A DNA stretch of 64,000 nucleotides from Acidimicrobiales bacterium (lineage in GTDB: Bacteria > Actinomycetota > Acidimicrobiia > Acidimicrobiales > SZUA-35). A program made the position numbers and the translations under genes. The stretch lies in NCBI GenBank assembly GCA_024638815.1, contig JAHEJM010000004.1:31325-95324 (forward strand), written 5' to 3'. Position 1 is the first letter of the stretch. Every line of letters begins with the position of its first letter. Positions 38,289-47,292 of this stretch are shown here, piece after piece. The notes under the pieces are model-generated. The model saw nothing but the letters and a program-made list of their open reading frames with translations. It was not told the origin of the DNA and made no database searches.

Positions 38289-38858
38289 ATGACGGGGCTG
38301 TTGGAACGCCTACCGGGCCGCCCGGGGGAGCTGGCCGAGGCGATGGGGGACGCCCTGGCCCGGCTTCACGCCGGTGACCGTGACCGGGCCCCCGGCCTCG
38401 AATCCGGTGCCGCTTCTCTCGGATCCGATCGGCTGCTGGCGTTGGTGGCCGATCGGGCCGCCGAGGGCCTGCTGCGGCCCGAGTTGCTGCCCCATCCCTA
38501 CCAGCGGTACTCGGTGGACGAGTTGATCAAGCTGGTGGGCGACGGGGCGAAGGTGGTGTCGGACCGGGCCGAGGCCGAGCCGGTGCCGGTCCACGGTGAT
38601 CCCCGGCTCGAGCATCTGGTGGTCGATGACGGGGACGGGCCCAGGGTTGCCGGCGACCTTGCCGGCGCCGGCCTCGGTGATCGCCACCTCGACCTGGCCA
38701 TCGCCCATCAGAGCGTGCATCGCCACCTGGGGGCGGAGGCGGTGATGGCCTTCTACCATGGCTACGGGCGGGACCCCGACCTGGTGTTGCTCGACCACTA
38801 CATCCTCATGTCCCTGCTGTTGGGCCGCAGCGACCTGGCCGACGCGCCAGATCGGTGA
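38289..38858 (+). CDS. truncated aminoglycoside phosphotransferase-like protein
   Basis: A 189-residue protein that looks like the C-lobe of an APH/choline kinase fold: VPVHGDPRLEHLVVDD near residue 97 is the Brenner catalytic loop (HGD kept, the usual Asn replaced), then AGDLAGAGLGDRHLDLA stands in for the metal-binding D-x-G region. The N-lobe with the P-loop-like strands and ATP-binding lysine is absent; intact members are about 260-300 residues. The stop overlaps the miaA start by 4 bases, so it is translated with it. It may be a decayed kinase or a pseudokinase. Confidence 0.65.
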   Translation: MTGLLERLPGRPGELAEAMGDALARLHAGDRDRAPGLESGAASLGSDRLLALVADRAAEGLLRPELLPHPYQRYSVDELIKLVGDGAKVVSDRAEAEPVPVHGDPRLEHLVVDDGDGPRVAGDLAGAGLGDRHLDLAIAHQSVHRHLGAEAVMAFYHGYGRDPDLVLLDHYILMSLLLGRSDLADAPDR

Positions 38859-39772
38859 TCGCACCCCTCGTCATCGTCGGGCCAACGGCGTCGGGCAAAT
38901 CAGGGCTGGCCCTGGAGCTGGCTCGCCGCCACGGGGCCGAGATCGTGTCGGCCGACGCCATGGCCGTCTACCGGGACATGGACATCGGCACGGCCAAGCC
39001 GACGGCGGAGGAACGGGCCGAGGTTCCCCACCACGGACTGGATGTGGTCGATGCCGGCGAGGAGTTCACCGTGTCCCGGTTCCAGCAACTGGCCGCCGAC
39101 GCCATCGCCGACATCGAGTCTCGCCGACGCCCGGTCGTGGTGGTGGGCGGCACCGGCCTCTACATCCGGGCCGTGGTCGACGACTTCGACGTGCCGCCCC
39201 GGTATCCCGACGTTCGACGCCGGCTGGAGGCCGACCCCGACACCAACGGTCTGTGGCGGCGCCTGGCCCAACTCGATCCGCCGGCCTCGACCAAGATGCT
39301 GCCCACCAATCGACGCCGCATCATCCGGGCTCTGGAGGTGACCATCGGTTCGGGCCGACCCTTCTCCGGCTTCGGTCCCGGCGTGGACCGCTACCCGCCG
39401 ACCCGGTTCATGATGGCCGGCCTCGACATCGGGCGGGACGACCTGGACCGGCGGATCGACGAACGTTATGACCGGCAGATGATCGAGGGAATGCTGGCCG
39501 AGGTGGCGGCGGTGGCCGAGGCCGGCATGTCCCGGACTGCGGCCCAGGCTCTGGGCTACAAGGAGCTGCTGGCTCACCTCCGGGGCGACTGCACGCTCGA
39601 CGATGCCCTGGACGAGGCCAAGCGCCGCACCCGTCGGTTCGCCCGACGCCAGCAGCGATGGTTCCGTCGGGACCCCAGGATCGTGTGGTTCGACGCCTCG
39701 GCCGGCGACCTGGTCGAACAGATCGAGCGATGGTGGCCGGCTCGTCCAACGGAGGCGGCCGACGCCGGGTGA
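38855..39772 (+). CDS. miaA: tRNA dimethylallyltransferase
   Basis: A 305-residue enzyme that adds the dimethylallyl group to A37 of tRNAs reading UNN codons, before MiaB. The P-loop VGPTASGKSGLALELA is at about residues 7-22, then VSADAMAVYRDMDIGTAKP near residue 31 (general base Asp, DMDIGTAKP signature) and VGGTGLYIRAVVDD near residue 97; FARRQQRWFRRDPRIVWFD closes the protein. GTG start, overlapping the upstream kinase-like gene. Confidence 0.95.
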   Translation: MIAPLVIVGPTASGKSGLALELARRHGAEIVSADAMAVYRDMDIGTAKPTAEERAEVPHHGLDVVDAGEEFTVSRFQQLAADAIADIESRRRPVVVVGGTGLYIRAVVDDFDVPPRYPDVRRRLEADPDTNGLWRRLAQLDPPASTKMLPTNRRRIIRALEVTIGSGRPFSGFGPGVDRYPPTRFMMAGLDIGRDDLDRRIDERYDRQMIEGMLAEVAAVAEAGMSRTAAQALGYKELLAHLRGDCTLDDALDEAKRRTRRFARRQQRWFRRDPRIVWFDASAGDLVEQIERWWPARPTEAADAG

Positions 39773-39828
39773 CCCGGTGGGACCGATCATGCCACCACAG
39801 ACAGCGCCATCTATGTTGATATGGGTAG

Positions 39829-41127
39829 ATGGGCAATGCACTCCGCCTGACGTTGGCCGTATGGCTGCTTATCGGTGCTGCCTTGGCCTGGGCCGTGGTC
39901 ACCGTTCCCGACCAGCCGGGGGGAAGCCCGCAGGCCGTTGCCGCCGGGGCCCCGGCTCCCTCGACGATCGTGGTTCCCATCCTGACCGCACCGACCTTGC
40001 CAACCGACGATGGCGGGGCGGCCGATGTGGGGGTGCCCACCACCGTTCCCGCCGCCGTGATCTCGCCATCGGCGCAGCCCACCACCACCTTGCCGACCAC
40101 GACCACCAGACCGCTCCGGTCGTTCACCATGGCCTTCACCGGTGACTTCCTGTTGCACACCAGGGTCAACGTGGCCGCCGCCAACGCCGCCGACCATCTG
40201 CCGGGCCGGGACTACGACTACCGGCCGCTGTTGGCCTCCCTCGAGCCGACGATCTCGTCGGTCGACTGGGCCGTGTGCCATATGGAGACCCCTCTGTCGG
40301 CCGACGGGACCCGGCTCCGTCCCTACCCGGTGTTCCGGGTGCCGGGTCGGATCGCCTTCGATGCCTTCGACATCGGCTACGACTCCTGCACCACTGCCTC
40401 CAATCACACCCTGGACCATGGATCGGCCGGGGTGGAGGAGACGCTGGGGGTCATGGATGCCGCCGGGCTGCGGTTCACGGGCTCGGCTCGATCACCGACG
40501 GAGGCGGCGGAGCAGATCTTCTTCTCCATCAACGGCGTCGAGGTGGCTCACCTCTCCTACACCTACAGCTTCAACGGCTTCCGCCTCCCGTCGGACGCGC
40601 CGTGGATGTCCAACCTGATCGATCGCGACCGCATCCTGAACGACGCCACCGCAGTCCGGGCCGCCGGGGCCGAGTATGTGGTGGTCTCGATGCACTGGGG
40701 CGAGCAGTACTGGAATCAACCCAACCGCCAGCAACAGGAGCTGGGCCCCGAACTCCTGGCCTCCGACGACATCGATCTGATCATCGGGCACCACGCCCAC
40801 GTGGTCCAGCCCATCGAACGGATCGACGGCGAATGGCTGGTCTATGGGCTGGGCAACCTGTTGGCCAACGCCTTCAGCGACTCCCAGCGGGACCAGCTGA
40901 TGGTGGAGGTGACGGTCAGCGAGGAGGCCGACGGCGGGTTCTCCACCGACCTGACGGCCCATGCCCTCTACAACGACACCGACACCTTGACCGTGCACCG
41001 CTCCAACCCCAGGGACCGCGCCTCCGGCAGCTCCGAGCGGCTGCAACGCCGGTTGAACGCCAGCTGGGGGCGAGTTGTCCAGGTTCTGCAGTCGGGATCG
41101 GGGTGGGATGAGCTGGTGATGCAATAA
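39829..41127 (+). CDS. CapA family protein (PGA_cap metallophosphatase fold)
   Basis: A 432-residue exported or membrane-anchored protein. An N-terminal helix (residues 5-25) is followed by a Thr/Pro linker to about residue 95, then the PGA_cap domain: MAFTGDFLLHTRV near residue 102 (metal motif G-D-x-x-L), AVCHMETPLS near residue 147 (E-T/N), TASNHTLDHGSAGV near residue 190 (A-N-N-H-x-x-D-x-G variant), VVSMHWGEQY near residue 285 and DLIIGHHAHVVQPIE near residue 318. CapA-like proteins act in poly-gamma-glutamate capsule export, but this fold is widespread and no capB/C partner is nearby, so the substrate is open. Confidence 0.85.
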   Translation: MGNALRLTLAVWLLIGAALAWAVVTVPDQPGGSPQAVAAGAPAPSTIVVPILTAPTLPTDDGGAADVGVPTTVPAAVISPSAQPTTTLPTTTTRPLRSFTMAFTGDFLLHTRVNVAAANAADHLPGRDYDYRPLLASLEPTISSVDWAVCHMETPLSADGTRLRPYPVFRVPGRIAFDAFDIGYDSCTTASNHTLDHGSAGVEETLGVMDAAGLRFTGSARSPTEAAEQIFFSINGVEVAHLSYTYSFNGFRLPSDAPWMSNLIDRDRILNDATAVRAAGAEYVVVSMHWGEQYWNQPNRQQQELGPELLASDDIDLIIGHHAHVVQPIERIDGEWLVYGLGNLLANAFSDSQRDQLMVEVTVSEEADGGFSTDLTAHALYNDTDTLTVHRSNPRDRASGSSERLQRRLNASWGRVVQVLQSGSGWDELVMQ

Positions 41128-41148
41128 CACCACCCCCACCCCTCAACC

Positions 41149-41200
41149 GAACTTTGAGCGTGGGACGACCCCCAAAAGGGTCGTAGGCGGCTCAAAGTTC
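41149..41200. repeat. nested palindrome family B, copy 3 (convergent gene boundary)
   Basis: Between the convergent 3' ends of the CapA-like gene and the first ATP-grasp gene. GAACTTTGAGC (41149-41159) pairs with GCTCAAAGTTC (41190-41200), with an inner ACGACCC/GGGTCGT stem and loop CCAAAA. The spacing and nested layout match copies 1 and 2. Confidence 0.85.
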
Positions 41201-41217
41201 GCATGGGTTCGAGGGTG

Positions 41218-42438
41218 TCAGACCGCCCAGACCTTGAGCCGGTGGCCGATGTCGTCGAGGATGTGGCGCAGGGTGTCGAAGTCCTCGTGGCGGGCTCGGA
41301 CCCAGGCGTTGGCCTTGTAGCCGGCGGCTACCGGCTGGGTCGGCGTCCCCGGCGGCGGCAGGTGGGCGTCGATGATGTGGCGCCCCCATTCGGCCTGCAG
41401 CTCCTCCACCCCGTCGTAATGGGTGATGTGGCCGTCCTGGCTGGGGCGGACGGCGACCATACCCGTCGCAAACCGTCGGGAGGCCCGGGTCTCGGTGTGG
41501 CCGTGCACCACCAGTTGCCCCCACTCCCGGTACATGTCGAGATCGTTGCCGGCCGAGTACAGATCCCACATCGACACTCCGGGCGGACGGCAGCCGATCT
41601 CGCTGAACATCAGGCCCTTCGGTCCAAAGAACCACTCCATGTGGGTGGCCGAGGTGCCGATGTCGAGGGCTCGCAGTGCGGCCCGGCCCATCTCCTTGAC
41701 CTCGTCATAGCGGGGATCGTCCACCTGGTTGGTGGCCACGATCTGTGGTGAGAGCCACCGGTTTCGCATGGCCTCCAGCACCCCCGGGTAGTAGTGCGAG
41801 ACGAACTCGTGCACCACCCGGCCGTCGACGGTCAGGGTGTCCCAGAATCCCTCATGGCCCTCCACGAACTCCTCGACCGCCACCGACGTCCCCCGGCCCA
41901 CACCACTGCCCACCAGGGCTTCGGCCAGCGCGGCGTCGTACTCGACCTTGATGGTGCCCGATGCGCCGGCCCCGTCCCTGGGTTTGATGATGAGCGGGAA
42001 ACCGACCTCCCGGGCGAAGGCCCAGATCTCGTCCGGTGACTCCGAACCCAGCGAACGGGCGGTGGGCAGACCGGCTTGGCCGAGCTCCTGTTTCATCGAC
42101 GGCTTGTCCCGGCACAGCCAGGCGGTGCGGGTCGAGGTGCCGGGAATCGTGCACTGTTCCCGAACCCGGGCCACCGGCAGGATGTGGGCCTCGATCGTGG
42201 CCTCCAGTCGGTCGACCCAGCGTTCGGCCTGGATGTGACGAACGGCGAGCAGCAGGGCCCCTTCGTCCACCACCGACGGCACCCGATGGTAGTACCGCAT
42301 CCACCGCTGCAGATCCTCGTCCAGCTCCCCGAAGTCCCGTTCCCCGATGCCGGTCACGGTGGCACCGACTTCCACGAGGGCTCGGACGAACTCCCGCTGA
42401 TTGTCGGGAAACCCCGGTTCGACGAAGAGGACATGCAT
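41218..42438 (-). CDS. ATP-grasp carboxylate-amine ligase-like protein 1
   Basis: A 406-residue protein with an N-terminal Rossmann-like preATP-grasp domain (HVLFVEPGFPDNQREFVRAL) and an ATP-grasp core. Visible are KPSMKQELGQAGLPTARS near residue 112, the ATP lysine in PLIIKPRDGAGASGTIKV near residue 146, EEFVEGHE near residue 192 and the magnesium site HMEWFF...MFSEIGCRPPG near residues 265-285. The family joins a carboxylate to an amine (or thiol) through an acyl phosphate. It is divergent from the ATP-grasp operon starting at 42496, and shares its architecture with the proteins at 42496 and 43761. A TTG at 42444 is an alternative start. Substrate unknown. Confidence 0.88.
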   Translation of the reverse strand: MHVLFVEPGFPDNQREFVRALVEVGATVTGIGERDFGELDEDLQRWMRYYHRVPSVVDEGALLLAVRHIQAERWVDRLEATIEAHILPVARVREQCTIPGTSTRTAWLCRDKPSMKQELGQAGLPTARSLGSESPDEIWAFAREVGFPLIIKPRDGAGASGTIKVEYDAALAEALVGSGVGRGTSVAVEEFVEGHEGFWDTLTVDGRVVHEFVSHYYPGVLEAMRNRWLSPQIVATNQVDDPRYDEVKEMGRAALRALDIGTSATHMEWFFGPKGLMFSEIGCRPPGVSMWDLYSAGNDLDMYREWGQLVVHGHTETRASRRFATGMVAVRPSQDGHITHYDGVEELQAEWGRHIIDAHLPPPGTPTQPVAAGYKANAWVRARHEDFDTLRHILDDIGHRLKVWAV

Positions 42439-42483
42439 CGCCAATGACGGTAATCGTTCTCGCCCGGTCGGAGCCAGTTCACC

Positions 42484-42498
42484 TATGCTTGGCCGATG
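42484..42498 (+). promoter_or_regulatory. -10 element for the ATP-grasp/esterase operon
   Basis: TATGCT (42484-42489) is followed after 6 bases by the ATG at 42496, again the geometry of a leaderless promoter. No ribosome binding site is present. It lies in the 57-base gap shared with the divergent ATP-grasp gene. Confidence 0.45.
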
Positions 42499-43764
42499 GC
42501 AGCGCTGGTCCTCGTCACCCCCTACGGACTGCCGAGCACCATGCGTTTCGTGGCTGCCGCCGTCGGGTTACCGGGGGTCGCGGTCGGGGTGATCTCCCAT
42601 CAGTCGGCGGCCGAATTCGCCGCCGGGCTGCATGACGATGTGGCCTCCGCCGTCAACGGATTCGTACAGGTCGGTGACGCCTTCGACCCCGATCAGCTGG
42701 AGGCGGCGGTTCGCCGGGTGGCCGGGGATCTGGGCGGTCGGGTCGATGCCGTGGCCGCCATCCTCGAGCCGTTACAGGAGACGGTGGCCGCGGTGCGGGA
42801 ACGGCTGGGTATCACCGGCATGGATCTGGCCGAGGCTCGACGGTTTCGGGACAAGAGCCGGATGAAGGACACCTTTCGGTCGGCCGGCATTCCCTGCGCC
42901 CACCACTGTCTGGCCACCTCGATGGACGAGGCCCTTGGCTTCGCCGACCGGTTCCTGCCGCTGGTGGTGAAGCCGCCGGCCGGGGCCGGAGCCATCGACA
43001 CCTTCCGGGTCGATGAGCGGGATCAGTTGGAACGGTGGTTGACCGGCTCACCGCCCACGCCGGCCCGGCCCCTGCTGTTGGAGGAGTTCGTGATCGGCGA
43101 CGAGTACTCGTTCGACTCGGTCACCGTCGACGGCGTCCACGTCTTCCATTCGATCTCCCGGTATTCGCCCACACCGCTGGACGTCATGCAAACGCCGTGG
43201 ATCCAGTGGACGGTGCTGATGCCCCGCCATATCGACGGCCCCGAGTTCGCCGCCATCACCGAGGCCGGACCTCGGGCCCTGGCCGCGCTGGGCATGGTCA
43301 CCGGTATGAGCCACCTGGAGTGGTTCCGCCGCCCCGATGGCACCATCGCCGTGTCCGAGGTCGGGGCCCGACCGCCGGGGGCCCAGATGACCAGCCTGCT
43401 TTCGTATGTGCACGACCACGACTTCTACCGGGCCTGGGCCGAGCTGGCTGTTCACCGCCGGTTCGATCCGCCGGAGCGACGGTGGGCCGCCGGTGCCGCC
43501 TACCTGCGAGGTCAGGGTGTCGGTTCGGTCACCGGGCTCGACGGAGTCGACGAGTTGCAGCGGGAGCTGGGGGAGCTGGTGGTCGAGGCCCGCCTGCCTC
43601 AGCCCGGACAGGCGAGGTCGTCGAGCTATGAGGGCGAGGGCTACGTGATCGTGCGCCACGCCGAGACCGAGGTGGTGGCCGAGGCGCTGGACCGCATCGT
43701 GTCCCGGCTCCGGGTCCATCTCGGCAACGGACCTCCGGTGGGGGAGCAGGGAGGCCGACCATGA
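42496..43764 (+). CDS. ATP-grasp carboxylate-amine ligase-like protein 2
   Basis: A 422-residue paralogue of the ATP-grasp proteins on either side. PreATP-grasp domain (ALVLVTPYGLPSTMRFVAAA), then RDKSRMKDTFRSAGIPCAH near residue 118, ATP lysine in PLVVKPPAGAGAIDTFRV near residue 156, EEFVIGDEYSFDSVTVDG near residue 197 and the metal site SHLEWFRR...AVSEVGARPPGAQM near residues 273-300. The C-terminal ~110 residues form a separate small domain shared with the paralogues. First gene of the operon; its stop overlaps the next ATG by 4 bases. Confidence 0.88.
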   Translation: MAALVLVTPYGLPSTMRFVAAAVGLPGVAVGVISHQSAAEFAAGLHDDVASAVNGFVQVGDAFDPDQLEAAVRRVAGDLGGRVDAVAAILEPLQETVAAVRERLGITGMDLAEARRFRDKSRMKDTFRSAGIPCAHHCLATSMDEALGFADRFLPLVVKPPAGAGAIDTFRVDERDQLERWLTGSPPTPARPLLLEEFVIGDEYSFDSVTVDGVHVFHSISRYSPTPLDVMQTPWIQWTVLMPRHIDGPEFAAITEAGPRALAALGMVTGMSHLEWFRRPDGTIAVSEVGARPPGAQMTSLLSYVHDHDFYRAWAELAVHRRFDPPERRWAAGAAYLRGQGVGSVTGLDGVDELQRELGELVVEARLPQPGQARSSSYEGEGYVIVRHAETEVVAEALDRIVSRLRVHLGNGPPVGEQGGRP

Positions 43765-45005
43765 GAGACGGCAGCGGGCCGACGGTGTTGATGATCTCTC
43801 CATCGTTCCCGGCCGACACCGTGTACTTCACCCGGGCCCTCAGTGAGGTCGGGGCCACCGTGATCGGGGTCGGCGACCAGTCGGTGGGTGAACTTCACCC
43901 CGATGCGGCCGGTGCCCTCACCGGCTATCTCCGGCTCGACGACCTGTGGAACGAGGACCACACCGTCGATCGGGTGGCCGACTGGCTGGCCTTCCACCGG
44001 GCGAGCGTCGATCGGGTCGAGTGCCTGTGGGAGCCCGGGGTGGTTCTGGCCGCCAAGTTGCGAGCCCGGCTCGGGCTGGGCGGCATCACCGTCGATCAGG
44101 CCCACGTGTTCCGGGACAAGGACTCCATGAAGCAGGTGCTGGACTCGGCCGGGGTCCGCACCCCCCACCACTACCGGGCCACCACCAGGGACGGGGTTCG
44201 GGAGGCGGCGGCCACCATCGGCTATCCGGTGGTGGTCAAACCGATCGCCGGTGCCGGGTCGGCCGACACCTATACCGCCGGCGGTGACGAGGAGTTGGAG
44301 CGGGTACTGGACTCGGTGGCCCACGTCGACGAGGTGTCGGTGGAGGAGTACATCGAGGGCGAGGAATTCACCTACGACACCATCTGCGCCGGAGGCCGCA
44401 TCCTGTTCGAAAACGTGTGCTGGTATCGGCCCAAACCGCTGGTGACCAGGCTCAATCCCTGGATAAGCCAGACCGCGGTGTGTCTCCGGGATCTGGAACG
44501 GGGCCCGGTGGCGGCCGGCGTGGCCCTGGGCCGTCGGGTCCTGGAGGTGCTGCGCTTCGACACCGGGTTCACCCACATGGAGTGGTTTGCCACCCCGTCG
44601 GGGGAGGCCGTGTTCGGTGAGATCGGAGCCCGGTCGCCCGGCGGTCGCCTGCCCCACGGCATGAACTACAGCGCCGACATCGACATCTTCGCCGGCTGGG
44701 CCGAGGCGGTGTGCCATGGCACGCTCAGCCAGGATGTCACCAAGGGCTACAACGCCGCCCTGGTTTTCAAACGGGCGGTCGGTGACGGCAGCCACATCAC
44801 CGCCATCGACGGCCTCGACCGGCTGCTGGCGGAATACGGTGAGTACATGCCGGTCGTCGATCTGGTCCGCCCCGGGGAACCCCGCCGAGATTGGCGCCAG
44901 GTGGTGACCGGCGACGGCTGGATGGTGGTCCGTCACCCCAATCTGGGCATGACCCTGACCATGGCCGACCGGTTGGCGTCCGAGGTCAGGGTGGTGGCCG
45001 GGTGA
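43761..45005 (+). CDS. ATP-grasp carboxylate-amine ligase-like protein 3
   Basis: A 414-residue third paralogue. PreATP-grasp start VLMISPSFPADTVYFTRAL, then RDKDSMKQVLDSAGVRTPHH near residue 115, ATP lysine in PVVVKPIAGAGSADTYTA near residue 156, EEYIEGEEFTYDTICAGG near residue 196 and metal site THMEWFA...VFGEIGARSPGGRL near residues 270-298. The close resemblance of the three suggests duplication with change of substrate, so they may add successive residues. Coupled by 4-base overlaps to the genes before and after. Confidence 0.88.
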   Translation: MRDGSGPTVLMISPSFPADTVYFTRALSEVGATVIGVGDQSVGELHPDAAGALTGYLRLDDLWNEDHTVDRVADWLAFHRASVDRVECLWEPGVVLAAKLRARLGLGGITVDQAHVFRDKDSMKQVLDSAGVRTPHHYRATTRDGVREAAATIGYPVVVKPIAGAGSADTYTAGGDEELERVLDSVAHVDEVSVEEYIEGEEFTYDTICAGGRILFENVCWYRPKPLVTRLNPWISQTAVCLRDLERGPVAAGVALGRRVLEVLRFDTGFTHMEWFATPSGEAVFGEIGARSPGGRLPHGMNYSADIDIFAGWAEAVCHGTLSQDVTKGYNAALVFKRAVGDGSHITAIDGLDRLLAEYGEYMPVVDLVRPGEPRRDWRQVVTGDGWMVVRHPNLGMTLTMADRLASEVRVVAG

Positions 45006-47257
45006 GGACCGACCCACCGGCGACCCCGATATCGCGGTCGGAACCGGTGGCCTTGCTCGGCCCGCAACGTCACTACCCCCGGGTGGCCGAGGTCCTCGAC
45101 GAGCTGGGGATCGACGGCCGGCTGGCGGTGGTGACCGCCGGTTGGGAGGAGCGGGAACGGGAGGACGACGAGCTGAACCGTCACCTGTCGGGTCGGACCG
45201 TCAACCTCGCCCTGTTCCCCCGCACCGACGAGGTCCTGGCCGACGACCCGGGCCTGCAGGAGCTGGTGGCCGAGCGGGAGCGGCGGCGACGGGAACTCCG
45301 GGATCTCTACCATCTCCGCCTGGCCCCCCAACTCCAGGCCTGCCGAGCCCTGTTGAACCTGGTCGAGCCCGATGAGCTGGACCGAATCGACGACAACCGA
45401 ATCGACGAGGACAAGGTCCTCGGCCCCGAGATCGAGCATGCGCTGGCCGCGGTTCGAGATCTCGACGCCCACCATCAGGCCCGGGTGGCCGCCCTCGACG
45501 TCGAGATCGAGCACCGCCGCATCGAACAGCCCCATCCGGTACTCGATCGCCATCGGGCCGAGGTGGCCGAGCTGCTCGAGGCGTGCCACGCCCTGCTCAT
45601 CGCCGGTGGCCATGTCGGCACCCTGATGTCGGCTCTGGGCCTGTTCCGGGTGATCGAGCAGACCGGTGATCGACCCATCGTGGCCTGGTCGGGGGGAGCC
45701 ATGGTCCTGGCCGAGCGGATCGTATTGTTTCATGACCGACCGGCTCGGGGGGCCGGAGACGCCGAAGTGCTGGGAGCCGGATTCGGCCTGGTACCGGGGG
45801 TGCTGGCCATGCCTCACGCCGTGCACCGCCTCGATCTCGACAACCGTCGCCGGGTGGCGCTGATGGCCCGCCGTTTCGCCCCCGCCGCCTGCCTGGCCCT
45901 CGACTACGGCGATCGGGTGATTCTGGAACCGCACACGACCGACGATCACGGCCATCATGACGGAGCCAAGTCCGGCCATGGGGGGTCCACCGGCGCAGCG
46001 CTCGGACTGCCGTCGACGGTGCGGGTGTTGTCGCCCGGTGGCGAGGTGGTGGGCGAGGGCTCGGGGTTGATGAATCCCGATGTGCCGGTGGAGCGACCGG
46101 CTCCCCACTCCGTACCGGCCGACGTCCACGATGAGCTGGCGGCCATCACCGACGCCGCCCGGGCCGGACGTCGGGCCACCGCCCGGTTGTTGCACCACCG
46201 CCAGTACCCGGTGGTGGGCGACGGCTGGGCCCTGTTCGTCTTCGTCGGCCCCGCCGACCACGTCCGTCTCCACCACTGGATCTCGGGGCTGCCATCGGCC
46301 CGGACCTTCGTCCGGGTTGACGGCACCGATGTCTGGACCCTGGTCCTCGATATCCGGCCCGAGGCCCGGGTCGAGTACAAGCTGGAGGTGCAGCGCGGCG
46401 ACCATACCGAGCTGATCCGAGATCCCCTGAACCCCGACCACGCCCGGGACCCGTTCGGGGCCAACTCAGTGGTTCGAGGCTTCCGCTACGTCAAGCCGGA
46501 GTGGACCGACGAGCACGGCAACGCCCGTCGGGGCACCGTGGTCGATCTGGAGCTCGAGTCCAAGGTCTTCGGCGGCTCTCGGCCCTATTCGGTGTATCTG
46601 CCGGCCCGGTTTCGGGAGGATCGGGCCTACCCCCTGATGGTGGTGCACGACGGTCGGGACTATGCCGACTACGCCTCGCTCATCACCGTGCTGGACAATC
46701 TGATCCACCGGTTGGAGATCCCGCCGTTGATCGCCGCCCTGATCCAGTCGCCGGATCGGCTGGCCGAGTACGGCGCCAATCCCGACCACGGCCGCTACCT
46801 GGTCGACGAACTGGTGCCCGATCTGGAGGCCCGGTATCGAGTGGGTCCCCCGTCCCGTCGAGTGCTGCTGGGGGCCAGTTTCGGTGCGGTGGCCGGCCTC
46901 CATGCGGCATGGACCCACCCCGGGGCGTTCGACAAACTGCTGTTGCAGTCGGGCTCGTTCGCCTTCTCCGATGTCGGCGTCAACGAGATGGGTCCGGTGT
47001 TCGACCCGGTGGTGGAATGGATGGGCCGGTTTCGGGCCGCTCCCGGTGATCCGGCCCGGCGAATCTTCCTGTCGGTCGGGGTCTACGAGTCGCTGGTCTA
47101 CTTCAACCGCTCGATCCTGCCCGTGCTGCAGTCGACGGGGGCCGAGGTCCGTCTGGTCGAGGCACTCGATGGTCACAACTGGGAAAACTGGCGTGACCAT
47201 TTGCGCGACGGGTTGACTTGGTTGTTGCCTGGACCCCAGTGGATGATCTACGAATAG
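45002..47257 (+). CDS. fusion: S51/cyanophycinase-like domain + CBM48-like domain + Fes-like esterase
   Basis: A 751-residue cytoplasmic fusion. Residues ~15-310 resemble class I glutamine amidotransferase-like peptidases of the S51/cyanophycinase type: VVTAGWEERER, ALLIAGGHVGTLMSAL, and the nucleophile elbow VAWSGGAMVLAE with Ser near residue 230. A long helical insert separates the first strand from the rest. Residues ~400-500 look like the N-terminal domain of enterochelin esterase (CBM48-like; DVWTLVLDIRPEARVEYKLE, DPLNPDHARDPFG). Residues ~505-745 are an esterase D/Fes domain with GASFGAVAGLHAA (Ser near residue 625) and the late histidine in DGHNWENW. GTG start overlaps the upstream stop. 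I know of no characterised protein with this domain order; function likely hydrolysis of an ester or isopeptide made by the ligases. Confidence 0.8.
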   Translation: MRTDPPATPISRSEPVALLGPQRHYPRVAEVLDELGIDGRLAVVTAGWEEREREDDELNRHLSGRTVNLALFPRTDEVLADDPGLQELVAERERRRRELRDLYHLRLAPQLQACRALLNLVEPDELDRIDDNRIDEDKVLGPEIEHALAAVRDLDAHHQARVAALDVEIEHRRIEQPHPVLDRHRAEVAELLEACHALLIAGGHVGTLMSALGLFRVIEQTGDRPIVAWSGGAMVLAERIVLFHDRPARGAGDAEVLGAGFGLVPGVLAMPHAVHRLDLDNRRRVALMARRFAPAACLALDYGDRVILEPHTTDDHGHHDGAKSGHGGSTGAALGLPSTVRVLSPGGEVVGEGSGLMNPDVPVERPAPHSVPADVHDELAAITDAARAGRRATARLLHHRQYPVVGDGWALFVFVGPADHVRLHHWISGLPSARTFVRVDGTDVWTLVLDIRPEARVEYKLEVQRGDHTELIRDPLNPDHARDPFGANSVVRGFRYVKPEWTDEHGNARRGTVVDLELESKVFGGSRPYSVYLPARFREDRAYPLMVVHDGRDYADYASLITVLDNLIHRLEIPPLIAALIQSPDRLAEYGANPDHGRYLVDELVPDLEARYRVGPPSRRVLLGASFGAVAGLHAAWTHPGAFDKLLLQSGSFAFSDVGVNEMGPVFDPVVEWMGRFRAAPGDPARRIFLSVGVYESLVYFNRSILPVLQSTGAEVRLVEALDGHNWENWRDHLRDGLTWLLPGPQWMIYE

Positions 47258-47292
47258 CCGGGCCGGGTACGTCGGCGGCGCAAGGGGGATAG

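Noticed and set aside
39829..41127. capsule (poly-gamma-glutamate) locus together with the ATP-grasp cluster
   Set aside because: The CapA-like gene is convergent with and separated by a palindrome from the cluster, and no capB or capC-type gene is present.
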